The notes under the pieces are model-generated. The model had not been told where the DNA came from. It saw only the letters and a list, made by a program, of their open reading frames with translations, and did no database searches. A stretch of 64,000 nucleotides of DNA, taken from Acanthacorydalis orientalis. Its lineage: Eukaryota; Arthropoda; Insecta; Megaloptera; Corydalidae. A program made the position numbers and the translations under genes. Where the stretch lies: the NCBI GenBank assembly GCA_034766995.1, contig CM068313.1, forward strand, positions 58,448,877 to 58,512,876, given 5' to 3'. This document shows positions 54,350 to 64,000 of this stretch, piece after piece; positions within the stretch are counted from its first letter, which is position 1, and each line of letters starts with the position of its first letter.

Positions 54350-54353
<4 letters not shown>
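53570..54353 (+). mobile_element. non-autonomous repeat, family H copy 3
   Basis: The left part has TTTTATTCGTTCTCTGATTGG then TTGATATCTGTCA (CCAATCAG box on the complement). The right part has GATTTACGTTTTATGC, TATTATTTGTTAGTCACTGT, TATTTGTTAGG and the terminal GAGCACGAGATGGAGCCACC. The middle (about 53660-54140) has no counterpart in the other copies and may be acquired sequence. Confidence 0.6.

Positions 54354-54354
<1 letters not shown>

Positions 54355-54394
<40 letters not shown>
54355..54394. repeat. (TA)n microsatellite
   Basis: Pure TA tract directly right of family H copy 3. Confidence 0.95.
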
Positions 54395-54400
<6 letters not shown>

Positions 54401-54429
54401 TACTGAAATTCCACTTGGATAAATTTTAA

Positions 54430-55760
54430 GAGCAATAAAACAACCAAAATTGTATAAAGTACTAGGTGACGATAGAATTAAAAAACCAGTGGAGTTCTGC
54501 GCTATCTACCACAGAAAGCGATTGTGACTCTCACAAACATCATAAATCTAGGTCATTTTCTCTCTCGGCGGAAAACTGTAAAGATTCTAGCCATTCGAAA
54601 TACTGGTAAGAAGCATGAAGATCTTAGTATCTACTGGCTGATCAGCCTGTTGCCGCCACTGATGAAGATATTCGAAAGAATCATCAATATAAGAATCTAG
54701 AGGTACGTCTCCATGGTTAACGTCATCAATTCGGATTCAGGCAACATTCATCAATTGGATAGATTCACATAACATGTGACCGAGAAAAAAGGACCAACAC
54801 GCTGCACAGGAATGGTGCTCTTGGGAGTAGAGAATTTTTTCGACACGGTCTGGCATGACTGACTAGTGTTATAAAATGCTCAAGCGAGTGCCTCTATAAC
54901 TAATCCATCTCATCGACGATTATATTCGGGATAGATCATTCCGCGTCGAAATCAATGGGCATCGATCGACAGAGCAATCCATAGCCGTCGAGGAACGTTA
55001 TGGATCCATGCTAGTGTCAGTGCTATTCAATCATTATATCAACGAGATTCCGACGATCGGGAGGGGGGGGGGGTAGAGTTGACGCTACACGCAAACTACA
55101 CTACCATCTACATGACAGAATGAACCCTCGAAGACATCAGTCTTTGGGACCGAGGCGCCCTTAATGAAATCACTGTAAACTTCCAAAAATAGAAGACTAA
55201 GCTAAACGCAGCGAATACAGAAGGAATACTATTTCATCGAGGAAGGAAGAAGGACCCAGGGCACCTTGACATCAATAAAGATGAAATATCTTGAGAGGGA
55301 CTCTGGTCAATATCTGGGTGTGCACATTGACAGAGGGTTCACGTACAACGAGCATGTCGCATGTGCACAGAGGAAAGCGTACACTGCCCTGGATATGTTG
55401 CGTCCTTTAATGGACAGGAAGAGCAGCCCGACCAAGGAAATCAAACTACTTACCTAGAAGATGGTGATCAGGCCGAACATCACGAACTCTTCCTCAATAT
55501 AGAGGAACATCTTCAAGGCCAACATATTAAGAGGGTTAAAAATACGATCTTCAAGATGCCGCTAGACAAGACATACACCTATCACACAGAGAAGCTACAC
55601 GAGGAAGCCGAAATTGCATTGGTTACACAATTTATTCAAGATATGAGCTGGAAATGTCATATGAAGATTGTCATTATTTCATTATAGATTGGACAACAAA
55701 ATAACAGACCAGTTCGGTCAACAAAGGTGACCCCATTTTACAAGAGGATCAGCGGAAGCC
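54430..55760 (+). pseudogene. Jockey-clade reverse transcriptase relic
   Basis: Plus-strand non-LTR retrotransposon lacking EN and 5' parts. Across frames: a DDRIKKPVEF region (54465-54500), ILVSTG-SACCRH for the YRPISLLPxxSKxFE block (54625-54680), SSIRIQATFINWIDS for QFGFRxxHST (54735-54770), FFDTVWHD for AFDTVWH (54838-54860), YIRDRSFRVEINGHRST (54925-54975), SMLVSVLFNHYINEIPTI for the fourth motif (55010-55060), LTLHANYTTI for LxFADDTAI (55080-55110; catalytic Asp residues lost), MKYLERDSGQYLGVHIDRGF and AQRKAYTALDMLRPLMDRKS (55280-55430), then IRPNITNSS (55460-55490). A G13-rich run lies near 55060. A near-identical 254-base piece is at 48.27 kb. Confidence 0.85.
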
Positions 55761-56214
55761 GAATGAATAATTTTTTTCAGCCATTGTACTTCGATTAGCT
55801 GTTACCATCGCTGACAATGAATATTCGTGGGTGACGGGCAAATGTATCAAAGGAGCATGGGGGAAGGGAAATGATCCAGAGGAGGAAGTAGTTTGATAAG
55901 CATTGTTATGTAGATTTTTTTAAAGTTTTTCCACATATTCCACAAATCAAGTCTGCATTCATACAAAGACAAAAGCACGGCAAAGTTTGGTATCGGGAAA
56001 TTCCATCCCCGAGGGACGATCAAAGATATCGATACACAAACAGTATAATATGATTCACACTTCTCAAAAATTTGTGGAAAATATTTCATACTGAAATTTA
56101 AGTAAATATAAATATTACATTAGATTCATGTAAAATTATGCTTGATTCAAACACTTTTTCAACTAGTTAATATCTATAGAATTAATTTTATTACTGACAA
56201 GTAATAAATTCGAT

Positions 56215-56218
<4 letters not shown>
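55761..56218. other. unannotated spacer
   Basis: No recognised feature. Confidence 0.5.

Positions 56219-56270
<52 letters not shown>
56219..56270. repeat. (TA)n microsatellite
   Basis: Pure TA tract. Confidence 0.95.
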
Positions 56271-56681
56271 ATCACTCAGAGCTCAAATGATATACCTAGT
56301 CCATACTATATTTTATCAAAATTAGGAGCTTCACTTATGAGCATTTTTGTTAAAAATAAAACGTTTTTTCGTAGATTTAACACCTTAGTTTACAACTAAT
56401 AAAATAAGAATTTAAAAAAAAATAATATACAACAATAAAAAAATCATTAAATAGAAAACATAATTAAAATTCATGCCACAACTCAACTGATACAGCTGTA
56501 CAACTCCATGTAATCTAATTATCTCCTTTTTTATTCAGTTTCAAGTTAATATGATTTCCAATTACTGTATAATTTATTTAGTAAATTTCTATGCAAACGA
56601 AAAAAAATCTAAATCAGGTCGCGAACTTTTTAAATTTTTCATATGTTAAAAATCATTTCAGACAATTTTTAATTTTTATTT

Positions 56682-56682
<1 letters not shown>
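56271..56682. other. unannotated A+T-rich spacer
   Basis: No feature recognised. Confidence 0.5.

Positions 56683-56767
<85 letters not shown>
56683..56767. repeat. (TA)n microsatellite
   Basis: TA tract. The right flank, TGTCTGTATTCATAATATAT followed by TCAATATAGCTTGACGTTA, is repeated right of the TA tract at 58947-58992. The two TA loci therefore lie in duplicated sequence. Confidence 0.9.
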
Positions 56768-56769
<2 letters not shown>

Positions 56770-57015
56770 TGTATTCATAATATATTTTTATATTCAATAT
56801 AGCTTGACGTTAGTGAAAATAAATTATAGATCATAAAATGCGAACATCCCAGATTTAAACTCGCATAAAATAAATGATATTTTGTAAATTTATAATTTTT
56901 CTCTACACATGAGTTACAAAGAAGAACAAAAGAATATATTTTTTTTAAAAACAAACAAAAAAGTCAGGTGGACATGTCAGGTAGAAAACATTATAAATTG
57001 TTCTCATGTCAAGGG

Positions 57016-57603
57016 CCGGTCCCGAGAATAAGATGGCTGAGGTAAGGTTTTATAACCCAGTTCATTTAATTTTCTTAAAGTCATTTATGAGATGTTTGTT
57101 CAGCCGTCATCACGAAGAATATTTGGTCCTCTTCGATTGACTGACTCTGACCGTAAACTGTTGTAACTTCTCATGTATTTTTTCAATTTCCCGTTAATAT
57201 TTTCCTGTTCTTATTTTTTAATCAGGATTTAAGAAGTTGCAGTAAATGATGCTACTTAGCGATCACTAAATCATAACCATAATGTTATTTTTATCAAGCT
57301 TCGGTTTAGGATATTGTTTTGGTGCTTCTCCTAGGTCTAGATATTATGATGAACGTTTGTTATAGAAAATCCACTTTTCACAAGTGACAATGCGATCAAA
57401 AAAGTAATAGTTTTTGTTACGGAAAAGAAGCGCAGAGTAGATTTCTTATCGGTGAATTTCTTGCTGTTCGTTTAGTTCATATGGCACCCATTTATCTAGC
57501 TTTTTTGTTTTTCTAATTAAGATCTGTTGAATGATCAGCATTGAGTTCTTCTGGCACCTCTCAATTTGTATTACATGAATCCGCTTCAATAACGATTCTT
57601 AAA
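57016..57603 (-). pseudogene. mariner internal segment, first tandem copy
   Basis: Directly repeats the segment 57819-58440. Shared blocks include TTTTTTCAATTTCCCG, AGCTTCGGTTTAGGA and TTTTGGTGCTTCTC; GACAATGCGATCAA; and TTGCTGTTCGTTTA and CACCCATTTATC. It covers the region between the third catalytic block and the linker after the second helix-turn-helix, and lacks both ends of the element. It joins the C-terminal part of the next copy at 57604. Confidence 0.8.
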
Positions 57604-58824
57604 TCATATAAAAAGAAATAAATCAGAATAAAGACCATTGGCCTGTACACATTTCTCCCAACGGGAAACATGTTTGTTTATTCCTACAAGATAGAATTGT
57701 GGAGTCCTGGAATTAACGAATTCATCGAAATCTCTTTGCGCTGATGCATGATCTTTGAAAATCTCCCCTCGTAGGAAATTACTTAAATTATTTAAAAAAT
57801 GACAATATTTCGGAGATTGGTCCGGAGAATATGCGTGAGGTAATGTTTCATAACCTAGTTTATTTAATTGTTTAAAAGTCATGTGTGAGGCGTGTGTTCA
57901 GATGTTGTCATGAAGAAGAATCGGTCGTGTTCGATTTACTAATCCTTGTCGTAAATGATGCAAATTCTCGTGTATTTTTTCAATTTCCCGGTAATATTTT
58001 TCTGCTGTTATTATTTCATTAGAATTTTAAAAGTTGGAGTGAATGATGCTATATGCCGACAATCAAACAGTAACCATAATCTTTTTTTCATGAAGCTTCG
58101 GTTTAGGAGACTATTTTGGTGCTTCTCTTCGGTCTAGAGACTCTGATGAACGTCCAATTATTGAAAAGAATTCACTTTTCATCACATGTGACAATGCGAT
58201 CAAGAAAGGAATCATCTTTGTTTCACAACAGAAGCGCATAGCAGACTTCTAATCGTCGAATTACTTGCTGTTCGTTTATTTCATAAAACACCCATTTATC
58301 CAGCTTTTTTGTTTTATCTAATCAAGCTCAAATGTCGAACAACTGCTGAATGACCAGTTTTACGTCCTTCTACCAACTCTCGACTTGTTGTATATGGGCC
58401 CGCTTCAATAATAATTCTTAAACCATTATTATTCATAGCTGAAATACGTCCACGACCCTCTTCATCATCAAGGCTTTCATTTCTATTACGAAATTTTTGG
58501 AACCACTGTTGAGCTGTACGTTCACTAATTAACTCTTCGCCAAAATTGATTTGATATTTCGAACAGTTTCTATTACTTTACATCCCAAATTAAACTCATA
58601 CAAAAAAATTGAATGAATTTAAAATTTTTTCATGACTAATTTAAGAAGTTACATCCAACAATGCTAAAGAATGAAAACAATAGACATAAGTTAAAATCAG
58701 TGTCAGTAGTATTTCATTATTTACTTTGATGTATCACATGACAATAACAAAATATATCGGTAACTAGAAAATTGGCATCAAACTTAAATTGATAAAAACC
58801 ACAATTATTTTTACAGCATCCTAA
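57604..58824 (-). pseudogene. mariner transposase relic with 5' terminal repeat
   Basis: Minus strand. C-terminal open piece 57604-57882: FKQLNKLGYETLPHAYSPDQ, then SPKYCHFLNNLSNFLRGEIF, FVNSRTPQFYLVGINKHVSR and WEKCVQANGLYSD. N-terminal text near 58500-58620 (LYEFNLGCKVIETVRN, and QLNSGSK-F for the helix-turn-helix). The 5' terminus at 58824, read as complement, is TTAGGATGCTGTAAAAATAA then TTGTGGTTTTTATCA, after TA. This is the TTAGGTTGG...AATTGCGGTTTTT type of mariner end. Numerous stops and shifts. Confidence 0.88.
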
Positions 58825-58826
58825 TA

Positions 58827-58943
58827 TGTGACTAGATTTTTTTAATTTTGTGAATAAAATTCTATTTAAACATCAATGATTCATATCTGACACCGCAACT
58901 GGAGTTCTTTAAAAAAAGATCTATGTAAAGTATAGCTATTTCT

Positions 58944-58946
<3 letters not shown>
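58827..58946. other. short spacer
   Basis: A+T-rich, no feature. Confidence 0.5.

Positions 58947-58992
<46 letters not shown>
58947..58992. repeat. (TA)n microsatellite
   Basis: Pure TA tract. Its right flank duplicates the flank of the tract at 56683-56767 (GTCTGTAT...ATATTCAATATAGCTTGACG). Confidence 0.95.
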
Positions 58993-58995
<3 letters not shown>

Positions 58996-59574
58996 TATGG
59001 GTCTGTATACACAATATATTCTTATATTCAATATAGCTTGACGTTAATGCAAATGAATCGTAGGTCATAAAATTCAAACATCCCAGAAATATTACACAAA
59101 ATATAATATAAACTCACATAAAAATAAATGACATTTTGTAAATCATAATTATTCCCTATATATGAATTATTTGTGGTATTTTGTTCAATATGGCACCTAA
59201 TTTAATGATTAAAATTCTGCGTCTGGTATAAATGATATATAATTATATATCGAATTTAAAAATAATTCAAGAAATTACAGTACCTAACGAAAATGATAAT
59301 AATAAGTGACATTGATAGCTTATAAATTTTAAAAGTAATTAAAAGTACATATTTTTTTAAGTTACTTTGATAATCGTCGATATTATACGTTTTTAAATCA
59401 AAATACTTTGACAAATATTTTTATCCCCATTCACTTTTCATTCTTATTTATTTCAAATAAAAATCCATTTATTTCAAATACAATTTTAATCTTTATTTAA
59501 ATTAAGAATTAGTTCTTGTTTCTAAGAGATTCAGAATTTTTAATTTTTGTATTTTAACATTAAATACGTACATA
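58993..59574. other. unannotated A+T-rich spacer
   Basis: The first 90 bases repeat 56770-56865. The rest has no feature. Confidence 0.55.
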
Positions 59575-59580
59575 TTATAT

Positions 59581-59640
<60 letters not shown>
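59575..59640. repeat. (TA)n microsatellite
   Basis: Pure TA tract. Confidence 0.95.
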
Positions 59641-59641
<1 letters not shown>

Positions 59642-59839
59642 AAGAGAAAGACAAGGATAATAGAGTTGTTATTTTTCTCAGTAGCTAACATCTTTTCATA
59701 AATAAAAAATAATTTCATTGTAAAATTTCCTAAAAAAAATTTTTTATTTTTCTTGTAGACCATCTCTCCTCAACGCCGCTGCCCCCGCTACACTCTACAG
59801 TAGCACGTTTTGCATTTCATTTCTTAAACATTAATGATT

Positions 59840-59883
59840 TGTTGATGGATATGTCATGGCGTCCATTCTGATTGGTTGAAATC

Positions 59884-59946
<63 letters not shown>

Positions 59947-60245
59947 AGTGTTCAACAAAAGAGTTGTACAACATTTCAATGTAAAACTGATGACGTTTAT
60001 TCAAAATAATGTATTCATTGAACATTTAAAGTAAAAAAAAAATGCTACACATTGCTTAACATTGTGTTTTGCTGTTAATTTTTGTAAACTTTTCCAATAA
60101 AAGTTTTAGGACTTATATTTTACGCTGATTATTTTTGCGTATAATTTGTTATTTCTGTTATTATTTAAGGGATAACGAAAGTTGTCGAGCCGGGGGGAAG
60201 ATCCCCTTCCCTCACTGTGTTTGGTGAGTAGGGTACAGAGCCTCA
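59840..60245 (+). mobile_element. non-autonomous repeat, family H copy 4
   Basis: CATTCTGATTGGTTGAAATCA at the left; (TA)n at 59889-59943 inside; CAATGTAAAACTGATGACGT and TTATTCAAAATAATGTATTC shared as complement with the 17.8-kb copy; ATAATTTGTTATTTCTGTTA and ACAGAGCCTC at the right. Confidence 0.6.
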
Positions 60246-60934
60246 TTGTAATTGATTAAAATAATTATTGGTTAAACGATGGACTAGTATCTTATTTGAT
60301 TAAGTGAATACCACATGTATGAAATATTAATAAACTTTTCAGTTGTACAAAAAAAAAAAAATTTAAGAACTTCAATTCAAAATTATTTCAGTAAAAAAAT
60401 ATACGGGTAATATGAAATACATTTATGAGTTAAAATAAAACAATACTCTTTATTAATCAATCATATATAATATATTGTCCTCGAAGCCTTTTTCCTTTAG
60501 GATCAGCTGACTATTAATTCTCCACTACTATAGTTCCAGCAACAGTGATGTCCCCGGGTAAATTTTGAAGAATTTAGGTGTTCAAAATCTACCTTTTAAT
60601 GACACTCGTGTTGAAACCTATTAGTGGAAAGTAGAAACATTGCAGTTTCTATGAGATGAAGACTGCGAGAAGAATAAATCAACGTGATCGAAAGAGAAAA
60701 TCAAACTTTTATACATTATTTTTGTTTTTTTAGGCAAATTTTTGAGTTGATTTTGAACTTTATTCTGTTGATTCTTCATGATCTTGGGATTGAGTTTTAG
60801 GATTTAACATACCCGTACCTCGATGTTGTCTTCGCATTCTTCTTTTCTTGAGATATTTTTCTTACACTTACCATCACTTTATTGCTTAGTAAAATTATAA
60901 TTATCTAATCTCTCTTATAAATAAAAATTGGTCC
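60246..60934. other. unannotated spacer
   Basis: No recognised gene. 60480-60900 is somewhat less A+T-rich, but no domain or clear splice pattern is visible. Confidence 0.45.
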
Positions 60935-61256
60935 TCGTACGCCGTGCTTGATTTTATTAGTTTTCTGATTGGTTGATATCAATTACCTGGCTTGTCTGTG
61001 TTCTGATTGGTTACAACGAATCGTGTGATCGACTGATCTTCACTTTAATTAATTGAATTGATTGTTATCATCAATCTGATGTAATTTGTTTGTTAATTTT
61101 CAACTTTTCAAATACCAAAATATGATTTATATTTTGTGCATATTATTTGTTAATTTCTGTTATTTGTTAGGGGGTGTACAAACGTTAGCGAGAGAGTACG
61201 TAGCCCTTCTCTCTCTGGTACAGGTGAGCACAGCGAATAGGAGGTAGAGCCACCTA
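60935..61256 (+). mobile_element. non-autonomous repeat, family H copy 5 (most compact)
   Basis: Starts near TCTCTTATAAATAAAAATTG. It carries two CTGATTGGTT boxes (60965 and 60998 region), TTATATTTTGTGCATATTAT, TTGTTAATTTCTGTTATTTG and the end GGTAGAGCCACCTAG. At about 320 bases it probably shows the minimal form of the family. The TC start and CTAG end would fit a Helitron (TC...CTRR), but other copies do not keep CTRR. Confidence 0.6.
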
Positions 61257-61786
61257 GTAATAATAGAAAATATATAAATTCTTTTCAGAAGTCGCTAATA
61301 TAATATCCATACAGTTATTACCATTACACCATATTGTTCATGTATTCTACTACTGAACAATATATTGTTTATATTCAATTATTACTTATATAATGTAGTT
61401 AAAAAATACATTAATATTTCCGTAGTAAAATCAATGACACGTGCAAAAACCATATCCTTAAATTTATTTATTATGAAGTATATAAATTAAAATATAGATT
61501 TATTATTATGGGATATTCTTGATGAAAATTTCTTATTTTTATGGATATTTTTTAAATGGGAAGATTTTCCCAACAGATTTATTTAGATTAATGTGTCATT
61601 ACTTGCTTTTTATTTGAACATATACAGAATTTGAAAAAATGTAACTAAATATTTTGACTAAAGTAACTACAAGAAATGTTTCTAGAAATGTCAAGTGTAT
61701 CGAATATCAAAGGAAATACTCTAATGAAGACTGAAACAAAATTTCTAGAAATTTTATAATACCGCGAATTTTGTGTCCCTCTTCTT

Positions 61787-61790
<4 letters not shown>
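61257..61790. other. unannotated A+T-rich spacer
   Basis: No feature recognised. Confidence 0.5.
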
Positions 61791-61829
<39 letters not shown>

Positions 61830-61835
61830 TATAGG
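61791..61835. repeat. (TA)n microsatellite
   Basis: TA tract abutting the mariner end that follows. Confidence 0.95.
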
Positions 61836-62960
61836 GTTATTATAAGTATGAAATATTCCATTTCCTTAAATACTGTGTGACAGCTGCCAACTCTGACATT
61901 ACACTTTGATTGACATTTACTGTTTTCTTTATTGTGAAAGTATACAGCTTCATTCTTTCAAATGCACGTTTTGGCTTATGTTTAATGTTCAATTAATTTT
62001 TAGCGAAATTTTTGTGAAACCTTAGAAAAGTCAAAAATTTGTGTTATTTTCAAATACGAATTCCTTCATAGAAATAATGCAGCGCAGGCAGCTCAAAATA
62101 AAAAAAAAAGTGTTTGAGAAGCGTGTGGTTAATGAACGCACAGTACGTCTAGATTTGATAAATTTCATTCTGGTGATTTTAACCTTGTAAATGAGCCACT
62201 TGGGCGACCTGAGACCAAGGTGGATAATGATGAGTTTAAAACTGTAGTAGAAGTGAATCCACCTCAAACAACTTGTGAATTGAACTTGCATGAATTAAAC
62301 AAGCATCAGAAGAGAAAATATCTCGACTCTTGCCTTCTTTTCTATCAAGACATAAAAGTGAACCATTTCTGCATCATTTTATTATGTGTGAATGAAAATG
62401 GAATCGTTTTGACAATCTTAAGCGTTTTGCACAATGGCTGGATAGAGATGAAGCCCCGAAACACAATTTGAAACTGAATATTCATCAAAAAAGCTAGTGG
62501 TGCCTGTTTGATTATCCAGCGCTGGTATTATTCACTACAGCTTCATGAAACTCGGTCAATCGATTACAACGAATGTCTATTGCAACCAATTGAACAAAAT
62601 AATGAGGCTGCTTACGATTATGTAGCAGAGATTGGTGAACATAGACAGGCCAATCCTCTTGCAAGAGAACGCTCGACCATATGTCGCAGAAATAACGCTG
62701 CTCAAACTACAGGAGCTGGACTTAGAAATTCTCTGTCAACCACCGTATTCACCAGACCTTGCACAAACTGACTACCACGTCTTTCAGGCTTCTTCAATTC
62801 TCAACAATCTGTGGAAAAAACATTTATCGCCATTCGCTCACCAGGCTTCTTCGTTTCCGGGATAAAGAGGCTACCTTTAAGATAGTCGACAGTTAAGGCT
62901 CATACTTTTATTAATTGTACTGCTTCTTGTTTGAGATATAATAAAATGAACTTTTGTTTC
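61836..62960 (+). pseudogene. mariner transposase relic
   Basis: The 5' terminus GGGTTATTATAAGTATGAAA follows (TA)n. Plus-strand frames then give NAAQAAQNKKKSV, a first helix-turn-helix (62075-62115); HSGDFNLVNEPLGRPETKVD and NDEFKTVVEVNPPQTTCELN, the second helix-turn-helix (62160-62280); and ELNKHQKRKYLDSCLLF. A degraded first catalytic region reads EPFLHHFIMCE-KWNRF-like. WWYYSLQLHETRSIDYNECL follows (62525-62580), then NIDRPILLQENARPYVAEIT with HDN changed to QEN (62635-62700). LCQPPYSPDLAQTDYHVFQA, with the last Asp, covers 62740-62800. The tail beyond is disrupted. Several frameshifts; inactive. Confidence 0.85.
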
Positions 62961-63069
62961 GAAATCGGACATGTATCTTAACGAGCTAACTCTTTTGAAT
63001 AATGGCAGAGTTTTTTCAACACCAACATCTTTCTTTCCATGTATTAACGCGCAAATAATAATATTAAAC

Positions 63070-63380
63070 TACATTTCCTGTAAAAGAGGACAATATTTTC
63101 AATGAATAATTTTTTTCTGTCTATCCTAAAATGTGTATATTAGGTTTTAGTATAATTTTAAATAATAATATAAAACTACTTTTTCTGATAGTTTTCAATA
63201 TTTTAAAAATAATTAATTTTTCTCCCCCCATCTAAAATATGCATATTAGGTGTTTGTGAAATTTTAAATTTGTATCCATATCTTGTTGCCAAATAAATTT
63301 TTGTTAAAATTTTTATATTGACAAATTTACTTTAAAACGTTCTTTCAAATAAATTTTTGTATCCATTGTTTGTTGTCTCA
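63070..63380. repeat. two small tandem duplications
   Basis: 63070-63270 holds two ~105-base copies around TTTTCAATATTTT...ATCTAAAATATGCATATTAG and its variant CCTAAAATGTGTATATTAGG. 63270-63380 holds two copies of GTATCCATATCTTGTTGCC/ AAATAAATTTTTGT (second as GTATCCATTGTTTGTTGTCT). Confidence 0.7.
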
Positions 63381-63409
63381 AAGAAATTTTATTTAAAGAG
63401 TTTTTTATA

Positions 63410-63535
63410 TACGGAGGGTTAATTCCCGGATTTTTTTACACAGGGGGTTAATGTCCGTGAGCGTGTGATTATACGGAGGTTATTGATGGAAAGTTAATGC
63501 CCGGGGTTTTTTGTCCAGCGAGTGGTTGTCCTAGA
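63410..63535. repeat. cluster of GGGTTAATGCCCG-like motifs
   Basis: GGAGGGTTAATTCCCGGATT, GGGGGTTAATGTCCGTGAG and AAAGTTAATGCCCGGGGTTT occur within 126 bases, joined by TTTTTTACA and ATACGGAGGTTA. This looks like the sub-terminal repeat region of an unidentified DNA transposon. No coding region is attached. Confidence 0.5.
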
Positions 63536-63675
63536 ACCTTAGTGACCTAATATAAACAATGTCACCATGTGTTAGATAAAATCAATAAAATACTTAATAA
63601 TATTTTTTATTTACAAAAAATATGTTTGAAATAGAAATTTATAAATTTGACCAAAATATGTCTCCTACATCGCTG

Positions 63676-63677
<2 letters not shown>

Positions 63678-63724
<47 letters not shown>
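63678..63724. repeat. (TA)n microsatellite
   Basis: Pure TA tract. The remaining sequence to the window end has no recognised feature. Confidence 0.95.
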
Positions 63725-63730
<6 letters not shown>

Positions 63731-64000
63731 CACTATTTCTACAAAAGGTGTCAAAAGAGACCTTTTAAAATTTTAACTTAAAATTATTTTCTAAGTTAAA
63801 TCATTTTTCCACAATTAATTTTTTGACTTATTGTATAATAATTGTTAAATAAATTTAGCGATATCATTTCCATCCTGATCCTCCTAGATCTGAAAATACG
63901 TACATAGTATACCTATTTCTACCATGAAGTGTATTTTGACATCTTAAAGATTTTATAATATTGTCTGATCTTAAATCAGTTTATACATAAATATCAACAC

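Overview
The window is intergenic or repeat-rich nuclear DNA from an animal, most likely an insect. It is strongly A+T-rich, has about 45 long (TA)n microsatellites, and is filled with decayed transposons of families common in arthropods: many mariner lineages, Tc1, DUF4817-type IS630/Tc1/mariner, piggyBac, pogo/Tigger, a Helentron, and Jockey- and RTE-type non-LTR retrotransposons. No bacterial operon, rRNA, tRNA or CRISPR array was seen, and no host gene could be recognised. The species cannot be fixed from the sequence. Family names come from remembered protein motifs, not from database searches.

Layout. 0.1-4 kb: mariner relics, an 18-bp minisatellite, an RTE 3' end and small palindromic MITEs. 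4-9.7 kb: very A+T-rich DNA with a five-copy tandem array (5.9-7.75 kb). 9.7-14.1 kb: two mariner relics, then a 5'-truncated Jockey-like element whose 3' side carries a structured 160-bp tandem repeat. 14.8-16 kb: a large fold-back array. 17.6-26.4 kb: a dispersed repeat (family H), a Tc1 relic, a piggyBac element with TTAA flanks, a pogo element nested in a second family H copy, and a DUF4817 element. 27.2-31.6 kb: a tandem array of 234-bp palindromes, an RTE reverse transcriptase with a duplicate 3' fragment, a 149-bp palindrome and a mariner. 32 kb: the only GC-rich island. 33-41.9 kb: several mariner relics and a second fold-back element. 41.9-47.1 kb: the best preserved mariner, then a mariner split by a Helentron-like insertion. 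48.2-52.5 kb: a Jockey fragment joined to piggyBac, an uncharacterised arthropod transposon-type protein, and an internally deleted mariner with a clean reading frame flanked by 185-bp direct repeats. 53.5-64 kb: three more family H copies, a Jockey element, tandemly duplicated mariner segments, another mariner and small tandem duplications.

Nothing here works together as a pathway. The story is layered transposition: mariners and MITEs abut TA arrays, RTE 3' ends run into (TA)n, and later elements sit inside earlier ones. The most interesting structures are the Helentron inside the mariner, the mariner between long direct repeats, the open but catalytically incomplete mariner ORF, and the palindromic tandem arrays. 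None can be called a new functional system from sequence alone.
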